In this document: positions 19,041 to 25,757 of the stretch, piece after piece
How positions within the stretch are numbered: position 1 is the stretch's first letter
How the letters are laid out: every line of letters starts with the position of its first letter
DNA from: Actinomadura rupiterrae
GTDB lineage: Bacteria > Actinomycetota > Actinomycetes > Streptosporangiales > Streptosporangiaceae
Assembly: GCF_024172125.1 (NCBI RefSeq)
Contig: NZ_JAMZEA010000006.1
Location: forward strand, 682,001-746,000
Direction: 5' to 3'
DNA length: 64,000 nucleotides
The notes under the pieces: model-generated
What the model was told of the DNA's origin: nothing
Databases searched by the model: none
Seen by the model: only the letters and a program-made list of their open reading frames with translations
Made by a program: the position numbers and the translations under genes

Positions 19041-19403
19041 GTGCAGAGCATCGAGGAGTTGGCGGAACGGCTGCGGGAGTTCGCCGCGGAGCGGGACTGG
19101 GAGCAGTTCCACACGCCGAAGAACCTGGCGATGGCCCTCTCGGGCGAGGTCGGCGAGCTGGTCGCCGAGTTCCAATGGCTCACGCCGGAGCAGAGCGCGC
19201 GGGTCATGGACGACCCGGAGGCCGGCGCCCGCGTCCGAGCCGAGCTGGGCGACGTCTTCGCCTACCTGACCCGCCTGGCCGACATCCTCGGCATCGACCT
19301 GCTGGAAGCGACGGCCGACAAGATGGCCGAGGGCGCCCTGCGCTACGACGCCGAGACCTACCGAGGCTCAGCCCGCAAAGCCCCTCCCCTTCACCACCCC
19401 TGA
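19041..19403 (+). CDS. MazG-like nucleotide pyrophosphohydrolase
   Basis: A 120-residue all-helical MazG/RS21-C6-type enzyme that cleaves (d)NTPs to monophosphate plus pyrophosphate. The metal-binding ExxE...ExxD motif is visible as SGEVGELVAEFQW and RAELGDVFAYL. Starts at GTG with no Shine-Dalgarno; TAGCCT lies six bases before, overlapping the preceding gene's stop region, which suggests its own leaderless promoter. Next to a nuclease-helicase it may act in phage defence by altering nucleotide pools, or simply in house-cleaning. Confidence 0.85.
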   Translation: MQSIEELAERLREFAAERDWEQFHTPKNLAMALSGEVGELVAEFQWLTPEQSARVMDDPEAGARVRAELGDVFAYLTRLADILGIDLLEATADKMAEGALRYDAETYRGSARKAPPLHHP

Positions 19404-19461
19404 ACGTCAGTGATCGTCGATAATCTCTTCCCGTAAGCGTTAGCGGCCCGACGGGCTTCCA

Positions 19462-19485
19462 CCGGCCGTCCTCCGGGACGGCCGG
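19462..19485. terminator. hairpin between mazG-like and DUF2075 genes
   Basis: CCGGCCGTCC pairs with GGACGGCCGG around a 4-nt loop, a perfect 10-bp stem. A smaller hairpin GCCCG-A-CGGGC sits at 19446-19456. It may terminate the upstream transcript or shape the 5' leader of the DUF2075 mRNA. Confidence 0.5.
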
Positions 19486-19538
19486 CGGACACGCTCCCAC
19501 GCCGCACGAGGACTTCGTGCTGCCTGGGAGTTGGACCC

Positions 19539-21413
19539 TTGACGGTCGTCCGTCACACCGCCGAGTCGCTGCTTTCCCCGGTCGAGCGGCACTTCGCCGA
19601 CGTCATCGCCGAGCAGTTGAGAATGCGCGACGGCCTCACCGTTTCGGACTCGGAGAGGCGCGCCTGGCGGCGCAGCCTGCCGGTCCTCGCCGAGGATCTG
19701 CTCGCGGCGGGCCTCGGCCAGGTCGAGATGCTCATCGAGTACCGGCTGCCGCTCACCAGCAAGCGCGCCGACGTCGTCCTCGCGGGCGTGGACCGCCGCA
19801 CCGGCGGCGACCTCTACGTCGTCGTGGAGCTCAAGCAGTGGAGCCATGTCGAGGTCTGGGACGAGGACCCGCGCAAGGTGCTCGTCAACACCATGGGCGA
19901 CCGGCCCAAGCTGCACCCGTCCCTCCAGGCCGAGGGGTACACCCGGTACCTTTTCGACTTCCTGACCGTCCTGGCGGAGCATCCGGACGCGGTCCACGCC
20001 GTCGCCTACCTCCACAACGCGGCCCGCGGCGACGTCGCCGACCTGTACGACACCGTCACCGACCAGCGCACGCGGCTGTTCACGCAGACGACGCGGGGCG
20101 GGTTCGTCGACTACCTGCGCGACCTGTTCGCGCCGGAGCCCGGACGCGGCGCCGCGGACCGGCTGCTGTCGAGCGAGGTCCGGCCGTCCAGGCAGCTGCT
20201 CAAGGTCGCGGCGGCCGAGATCAAGGAGCGTGAGCAGTTCGTCCTGCTGGACGAGCAGCGCCTCGCCTACGAAATCGTCATGCACGAGGTTGACAAGGCG
20301 CGCCGCTCGGACCACAAGACCGTCGTGGTGATCACGGGCGGCCCGGGCAGCGGCAAGTCCGTCATCGCGCTGTCGCTGCTGGGCGAGCTGTCCAGGCGCG
20401 GCGTCTCGGCCCTGCACGCCACCGGGTCGCGGTCCTTCACCCAGACGATGCGGCGGCACGTGGCCAAGGGCTCGACCCGGACCAAGGCCATGTTCAAGTA
20501 CTTCAACAACTTCATGGAAGCGGAGAAGAACGCCCTCGACGTCCTGATCTGCGACGAGGCGCACCGCATCCGGAAGGTCTCAGCGAACCAGTACACGCCC
20601 GCCCGGCTCCGTACCGGCCGTCCCCAGGTCGAAGAGCTGATCGACGCGGCGCGCGTCCCGGTCTTCCTGCTCGACGGCCAGCAGAACGTCCGTCCGGGCG
20701 AGATGGGGACGCTGGACGAGATCCGGACGCACGCCGAGTCCAAGGGGCTCGACGTCATCCACGTCTCGCTCGACGAGCAGTTCCGCTGCGGCGGCAGCCG
20801 CAAGTACGAGGAATGGGTCCTGAAACTGCTCGGCCTCCACGACGCCGCGCCCGAGCCATGGGACGGCGACGACGGTTTCGAAGTCTCGCTCGCCGACTCC
20901 CCTTTCGAGCTGGAAAGCGTCCTCAACGAGCATCTCAAGGCCGGCTACTCCGCACGGATGACGGCCGGTTTCTGCTGGCCATGGAGCGATCCCCGCAAGG
21001 GCCCCGGCCAGTACGAGCCCGCTCTGGTCCCCGACGTCCAGATCGGCGAATGGCGCCGTCCGTGGAACGTCAAAGGCGACCGCGCGATCGGCGACGCCCC
21101 GCCGAGCGAACTGTGGGCGACCAATCCCGGCGGCTTCGACCAGGTCGGCTGCGTCTACACCGCGCAAGGCTTCGAATACGACTGGAACGGCGTCATCATC
21201 GGCCCCGACCTCGTCTACCGCGACGGCCGCCTGATCACGCGCCGCGCCGAAAGCCGCGACCCCGCCCTCAAGCCGAAGACCGTCACCGACACCGACGCTG
21301 ACACCCTCATCCGCAACACCTACAAGGTCCTCCTCACCCGAGGCATGGTCGGCACCCTCATCTACTCGGTCGACCCCGAAACCCAGACCTACCTAACCAC
21401 CCTCCTCCCCTAA
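19539..21413 (+). CDS. DUF2075 nuclease-helicase fusion
   Basis: A 624-residue protein. The N-terminal third carries a PD-(D/E)xK-like core (RADVVLAG then VVVELKQWS). The rest is a DUF2075/SF1 helicase-like ATPase with Walker A GGPGSGKSVIAL near residue 267, Walker B LDVLICDEAHRIRK and C-terminal motifs GCVYTAQGFEYDWNGVIIG and KVLLTRGM. Such proteins occur in defence and mobile contexts and are predicted to act on nucleic acid. The TTG start follows GGGAG at about nine bases. Its placement after the MazG-like gene suggests a functional pair (inference). Confidence 0.82.
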   Translation: MTVVRHTAESLLSPVERHFADVIAEQLRMRDGLTVSDSERRAWRRSLPVLAEDLLAAGLGQVEMLIEYRLPLTSKRADVVLAGVDRRTGGDLYVVVELKQWSHVEVWDEDPRKVLVNTMGDRPKLHPSLQAEGYTRYLFDFLTVLAEHPDAVHAVAYLHNAARGDVADLYDTVTDQRTRLFTQTTRGGFVDYLRDLFAPEPGRGAADRLLSSEVRPSRQLLKVAAAEIKEREQFVLLDEQRLAYEIVMHEVDKARRSDHKTVVVITGGPGSGKSVIALSLLGELSRRGVSALHATGSRSFTQTMRRHVAKGSTRTKAMFKYFNNFMEAEKNALDVLICDEAHRIRKVSANQYTPARLRTGRPQVEELIDAARVPVFLLDGQQNVRPGEMGTLDEIRTHAESKGLDVIHVSLDEQFRCGGSRKYEEWVLKLLGLHDAAPEPWDGDDGFEVSLADSPFELESVLNEHLKAGYSARMTAGFCWPWSDPRKGPGQYEPALVPDVQIGEWRRPWNVKGDRAIGDAPPSELWATNPGGFDQVGCVYTAQGFEYDWNGVIIGPDLVYRDGRLITRRAESRDPALKPKTVTDTDADTLIRNTYKVLLTRGMVGTLIYSVDPETQTYLTTLLP

Positions 21414-21502
21414 CACCCGCACCAAACCCACCCCCCACCGGGCTTCCGGAGACGCGCCAACAAGGCGCTGCGGGAACAGTCCGGGGGTCGAGCCGTACGC
21501 GG

Positions 21503-21537
21503 TGTCTGAAGGGACTGTCAATTTTTCGGTGTAAGTC
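21503..21537. repeat. left end of the IS256-family element: TSD plus terminal inverted repeat
   Basis: TGTCTGAA (21503-21510) is the 8-bp target duplication. The inverted repeat begins GGGACTGTCAATTTTTCGGT and continues to 21537; it matches the right end with a few mismatches. Confidence 0.9.
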
Positions 21538-22884
21538 GATCTTGGATGGGTTAGTTGTTCCTGGTCAGGCGGCCGTCGAAGTGGATGTCGAAGGCGTTGA
21601 GGGCCGGCTTCCAGCGGCGGACCCAGGCGCCACGGCCTTTGCCGGTGGGGTCCAGTCCCATGAGCGCCATGTAGAGGCATTTCATCGCGGCCTGCTCGGT
21701 CGGGAAGTGGCCGCGGGCGCTCACGGCCCGGCGGAGCCGGGCGTTGATGGACTCGATCGCGTTCGTGGTGGCGATGACCTTGCGGATCTCGACGTCGAAG
21801 GCCAGGAATGGCACGAACTCGGCCCAGGCGTTGGTCCACAACCTGACGATCGCGGGATACTTGCGCTCCCACTTCTCGGAGAACTCGGCGAACCGGTCGA
21901 ACGCCGCGGCCTCGGTCGGGGCGGTGTAGACGGGCTTGAGATCCTTGGCGAGTTTCGACCAGTCCTGCCTGCCGGCATAGGCGAAGCTGTTGCGCAGCAG
22001 ATGAACCACGCAGGTCTGCACCACGGTCTGCGGCCAGACCGCAGCAACCGAGTCAGGCAGCCCCTTCAGCCCATCACAGACCAGCATCAGGACGTCCTTG
22101 ACACCGCGGTTCTTCAACTCGGTGAGGACACGCAGCCAGTACTTGGCGCCCTCACCGTCACCGTGCTCACCGGCCCACAGCCCGAGGAAGTCGCGCTGCC
22201 CGTCGACCGTGACGCCCAGGGCGAGGTAGATGGGGCGGTTGGCGACCTGGCCGTCCCGGATCTTCACCCGCAACGCGTCGATGAACACCACCGGATACAC
22301 CTCGTCCAGCGGACGCGACTGCCACTCGGCCATGCCCTCCAGCACCCGGTCGGTGATCGCCGAGATGGTGTCCTTCGACACCGACGCGCCATACACCTCG
22401 GCCAGATGCGCCGAGATCTCACCCGTCGTGAGCCCCTTCGCGCTGAGCGACAACACCATGCCGTCGATCCCGTCCAACCGCCGCTGCCGCTTCCGCACGA
22501 TCTGCGGCTCGAACGAGGCGTCCCGGTCCCGCGGCACCTCGATCTGGACCGGACCCGCCTCGGTCAGCACCGTCTTGGACCGCTTCCCGTTCCGGGAGTT
22601 CCCACTGCCGCGACCAGCGGCATCGTTTTTGGCATAGCCCAGATGAGCGTCCAGCTCGCCCTCAAGCGAAGACTCCAGCACCAGCTTGGTCAGCTGCTGC
22701 AGCAACCCACCCTCACCCGACACCGGCAGACCCTGCGCCTGCAACTGCGCCACCAGATCAGCAACCTGCCCAGCCACAGCCGAAGGCACCTCACCAGCGG
22801 ACTCACCGCCATCAACCGGCTTGCTCACGTTCGTCACAGGTGTCTCCTACACCTCAGGAGTTACACCGAAATTTCTACAGTCCC
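21511..22884 (-). mobile_element. IS256-family insertion sequence, complete
   Basis: The element is 1374 bp, bounded by about 27-bp imperfect terminal inverted repeats sharing GGGACTGT and TTTCGGTGTAA, and flanked by the perfect 8-bp duplication TGTCTGAA. It holds one intact transposase gene. Intact ends, an uninterrupted gene and a perfect duplication indicate a recent insertion. It landed between the DUF2075 gene and a strong hairpin that follows the excisionase-like gene. Confidence 0.95.
21551..22837 (-). CDS. IS256-family (mutator-type) transposase
   Basis: A 428-residue DDE transposase. The catalytic residues lie in VVFIDALRVKIRDG, LMLVCDGLKGLPDSV and ATTNAIESINARLRR. The motif CVVHLLRNS and the N-terminal region SGNSRNGKRSKTVLTEAGP are typical of the family. 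Start GTG with GGAG six bases upstream. Full length, with no frameshift, so it is probably active. Confidence 0.95.
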   Translation of the reverse strand: MTNVSKPVDGGESAGEVPSAVAGQVADLVAQLQAQGLPVSGEGGLLQQLTKLVLESSLEGELDAHLGYAKNDAAGRGSGNSRNGKRSKTVLTEAGPVQIEVPRDRDASFEPQIVRKRQRRLDGIDGMVLSLSAKGLTTGEISAHLAEVYGASVSKDTISAITDRVLEGMAEWQSRPLDEVYPVVFIDALRVKIRDGQVANRPIYLALGVTVDGQRDFLGLWAGEHGDGEGAKYWLRVLTELKNRGVKDVLMLVCDGLKGLPDSVAAVWPQTVVQTCVVHLLRNSFAYAGRQDWSKLAKDLKPVYTAPTEAAAFDRFAEFSEKWERKYPAIVRLWTNAWAEFVPFLAFDVEIRKVIATTNAIESINARLRRAVSARGHFPTEQAAMKCLYMALMGLDPTGKGRGAWVRRWKPALNAFDIHFDGRLTRNN

Positions 22885-22892
22885 TGTCTGAA
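22858..22892. repeat. right end of the IS256-family element: terminal inverted repeat plus TSD
   Basis: The inverted repeat ends in TTTCTACAGTCCC at 22884 and is followed by the second TGTCTGAA copy at 22885-22892. Confidence 0.9.
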
Positions 22893-22893
22893 A

Positions 22894-22934
22894 GCTGTGG
22901 GATCGACGGGTGGCTGAGGCGTCGATCCCACAGC
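22894..22934 (-). terminator. strong hairpin after the excisionase-like gene
   Basis: GCTGTGGGATCGACG pairs perfectly with CGTCGATCCCACAGC (15 bp) around an 11-nt loop, 12 bp beyond the leftward gene's stop. It sits directly beside the IS target duplication, and IS256-family elements may favour such structures. Confidence 0.75.
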
Positions 22935-22945
22935 GCTTGGGGCGG

Positions 22946-23260
22946 TCAGGAGGCGAGGTGGGTGGCGAAGGTGGCGCCGGTTTCGAGGTCGTCCAGGTGG
23001 ACGGGGATGGGGTCTATGCCGAGTGCGGCGAGGAGTTTCGCGGTGGGGACCTTGTAGCGCCGGCCCAGCCGGAGGACTTCGCAGGGGTAGGCGTCGCGGT
23101 GGACGAGGCGGTAGGCGGTGTTGCGGCCCACGCCGAAGGCCCGTCCCGCCGTGATGAGGTCGACGACCGTGGGGAGCTGGAAGATCTCCGGGAAGGTGAT
23201 CGGAGGCGTGTGTCCGCGGCGGGGAACGAACCTCGGCAGGGGTGGGTCGGGGTGGTTCAT
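22946..23260 (-). CDS. excisionase/MerR-like helix-turn-helix protein
   Basis: A 104-residue DNA-binding protein. LITAGRAFGVGRNTAYRLVH and EVLRLGRRYKVPTAKLLAAL form the winged-helix pattern of excisionase-family (Xis, HTH_17) proteins, found in actinomycete integrative elements and also as ordinary regulators. Its ATG overlaps the upstream stop as ATGA. No integrase or tRNA attachment site is visible nearby, so a role in excision is not supported by context. Confidence 0.75.
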   Translation of the reverse strand: MNHPDPPLPRFVPRRGHTPPITFPEIFQLPTVVDLITAGRAFGVGRNTAYRLVHRDAYPCEVLRLGRRYKVPTAKLLAALGIDPIPVHLDDLETGATFATHLAS

Positions 23261-23862
23261 GCGGCGCGGGTGGGACGGTTGCTGGCCTGGCGGCGGGGTC
23301 GGGCAGGTTCGGTCGGGTCGGCGTTGTCCAGGCGGAGGTAGCCGGCCAGGCGGTGTTCGGCGCGGGCGCGGCGGCGCTGGCAGGTGTTGTAGTGGAGGCC
23401 CATCTGGGTCGCGATGGCTCCCAGGCGTTCGCCTTCGATGCGCGTGCGTCCGATGAGGGCGGCCTCGGGAGCGCTGAGGATCCCGTCGTGGACGGCGTCG
23501 GCGAGGGAGTCGGTGTGGAGGTCGCCCAGGAACCCGACGACCACTTCGGCGTCGATCTCTTCGGCGTCCGCGCCCGTCGAGCGGTGCGCTCTTCTTGCGG
23601 CCCGGCGGAGGCCCGGCAGCATCATCCAGAGTGCGGCGAGCTGCCAGATTCCGCGATGCCGCTGGGCAAGGCCTACGAGCTGGGTCCAGACCGCGTCACG
23701 GACCGCCGGTTCCTCGGCCGGATTCAGGATGATCTCGCGGGCGCGATCGAGCGGGAGTTCGGCGCCGCTCCCGGACTCGACCGTGAGCGCGGACGCCTGG
23801 GGTTCTTGCGCGAATCGGGCCTCGATCGCGTCGAAGACTCGACCGCCGCGTACGCAGGACAA
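23257..23862 (-). CDS. sigma-region-4-like helix-turn-helix protein
   Basis: The 201-residue product belongs to an actinomycete family commonly found just upstream of excisionase-like genes. The N-terminus VFDAIEARFAQEPQ is followed by a helical region and a sigma region 4-like HTH: LIGRTRIEGERLGAIATQMG then LHYNTCQRRRARAEHRLAGY. TTG at 23862 is chosen because GAAAGGGG lies seven bases upstream; longer frames back to 24018 have non-coding-like composition. It forms a two-gene operon with the excisionase-like gene. Function unknown, probably transcription control. Confidence 0.65.
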   Translation of the reverse strand: MSCVRGGRVFDAIEARFAQEPQASALTVESGSGAELPLDRAREIILNPAEEPAVRDAVWTQLVGLAQRHRGIWQLAALWMMLPGLRRAARRAHRSTGADAEEIDAEVVVGFLGDLHTDSLADAVHDGILSAPEAALIGRTRIEGERLGAIATQMGLHYNTCQRRRARAEHRLAGYLRLDNADPTEPARPRRQASNRPTRAA

Positions 23863-24118
23863 AGCAGACCCCTTTCGGTCTGGAACCTGGGACCAGATCA
23901 TGGCGCGGCAGCTGGTTTCATTGAGCGACCATGAAGCTCTCCGGTGAGGTGCGAATTCACCAGGAACTAGGGGGATATGGCTATTAGCTACCACAGGCGA
24001 ACCCGCTATGTCCTGCATAGTGACTAGTCAGTCGGAAGCGAGCATGCCGGTAATTCGGTAGACTGCTCCAACTTGACCTTTTTGCTGGATTCATCCGCAT
24101 CTGTCGACTGGAGGGGCC

Positions 24119-25757
24119 GTGGCCGGCGCGCGACGTCAGGTGTTCGCACGGGTCCCCGTGGGCAACGGGGCCGGCGTCTGGACGACCGCCCCAGCCGCGC
24201 AGACGGTGCTGGTCGTGGTGCACTCGGTGACCTCACTGGGCCGGTTGCTGGACCTGCTGGCCGTTCTTGAGGACGACTTTCGGGTGCAGGTCGTGTTCGC
24301 GCGGATTCCGGCGTCCGCATTCGACGACGGGGTTGACGATTTCCTGCGCGACATCGGTGCGCGGGTCATTCCGTGGGAGCAGGCCGTGCGGGAGTCGTTC
24401 GATCTGGCCTTGAGCGCGTCGAGCAGTGGGGATCTGCATCTGGTTTCGGCGCCGCTTATTGTCATGCCGCATGGAATTGGTTATAATAAATACCTGAAAA
24501 CGGAAAACGGAAAACGGAAAACGGAAAACGGTCTACGGGCTTGGGGCGGAGCAGCTGGTTCGGGGTGGGTGCGTGGTTCCGGATGTTCTGGTGCTGTCGC
24601 ATGGGGAGCAGCTCGTTCGACTGAAGGAGTCGTGCGCTGAGTCCGTGCCGCGGGCCCTGGTGGCAGGGGATATCTGCTACGACCGGATCGCTGCCAGTTC
24701 GGGGTGGCGGCGGGTTTATCGGGAGCGGCTCGGGGTTCGGGACGGTCAGCGGCTTGTCGTTGTTTCGTCCACGTGGGGGCGCACTTCGCTGCTGGGGGCC
24801 GATCCGTTGTTCGTTGGGCGGCTGTTGAGTGAGCTGCCTGTGGACGAGTACCGGGTCGCGGCTGTGGTGCATCCGAATGTGTGGCATGGGCATGGGGCCT
24901 GGCAGGTGCGGTCGTGGCTGGCGGATTGCCGGCGGGCCGGGTTGTTGTTGATTCCGCCTCGGGAGGGGTGGCGGGCGGCGCTTGTGGCGGCGGATTGCGT
25001 GGTCGGGGATCACGGGTCCGTGACGTTGTACGGGGCGGCTTTGGGGCGGCCTACGGTTCTTGCTTCTTATGACGAGGACGACATTGCGCCTGGGACGGCC
25101 ATGGAGGTGCTGGCCGATGTGGTGCCGCGGATTCGGTCCGGGGAGCCGTTGCGGGCGCAGGTCGAGGCTGCAATCAGGGCGCATGATCCGGCTTTGGGTG
25201 AGATGTTCGCCGGGCTGGCGGTGGAGCGGCGGGGCGAGGCCGCTGGTGTGCTTCGGCGGGCTATGTACGGGTTGATGGGGTTGGCTGAGCCGGAGTGGGC
25301 GGCGGGGGTCCGGCCGGTTCCGCCTGCCGAGGCCGAGCGTCCTGATTGGGGATTTGTCGGACCTGGGGTCCTGGTTGCCACGTGTGAGGCTGATGGGCGC
25401 ATTGAGCGGACGCCGTTGATAGGAGAGCGGATGTCCGCGGCTGGTCACTTGGTGGTGGAGGACGACTGCACTGATGTGCGGGCGCGTGGATTCGCGGGTG
25501 TTCTGGTGCGCCGGGAGGGGCGCCCTGGGCCGATGGCGGGGTTGGCGGCTGAGCGGGTGTTCGCCCAACTGCCGACGTGTTCCGTTGTCGCGGACGTGGA
25601 TGAGCACGGATGCGTGGTCTGGCTACGGGATGGGACGTCCTTGGAACTTCGTGCTGATGTCCCGGATTTCGCTGTGTTGGGGTCGCTGGCCTACAGGCAG
25701 CCCATGCCGAAGCGGTTGCGGCTGGGAGATCGCGTCATCGACGTGGATGTCAGTTGA
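24119..25757 (+). CDS. putative phase-variable gene of unknown function, split by a 7-bp repeat (OFF configuration)
   Basis: The GTG start has GGAGGGG upstream. The first frame runs 126 codons into a tract of five AAAACGG units and then terminates at 24640 after 173 residues. The second frame continues to 25757 with coherent sequence: VYGLGAEQLVRGGCVVPDVL, LVVVSSTWGRTSLLGADPLF, DCVVGDHGSVTLYGAALGRP. With four copies the frames fuse into a 543-residue protein; with one copy they also fuse and give NKYLKTVYGLG with no insert, which I judge to be ancestral. The sequence resembles a conserved actinomycete family with a CDP-glycerol-transferase/UDP-GlcNAc-epimerase-like fold, but I cannot assign activity. 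Codon use is unusually rich in T-ending and GGG codons. Confidence 0.78.
24459..24487 (+). promoter_or_regulatory. consensus-like promoter inside the split gene
   Basis: TTGTCA (24459-24464) and a perfect TATAAT (24482-24487) are separated by 17 bp, ten bases ahead of the 7-bp repeat tract. Such a match is rare in 72% GC DNA. It could express the downstream half of the gene independently, or be coincidental to AT-rich codons of the GYNKY motif. Confidence 0.5.
24497..24531. repeat. heptanucleotide tract, five perfect copies of AAAACGG
   Basis: Five uninterrupted AAAACGG units lie inside the coding region. Seven is not a multiple of three, so loss or gain of one unit by replication slippage changes the frame. 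In-frame copy numbers are 1, 4 and 7. Confidence 0.95.

Noticed and set aside
22946..23862. Integrated plasmid (AICE) suggested by the excisionase-like gene
   Set aside because: No integrase, replication or transfer genes and no tRNA/att repeats are visible.
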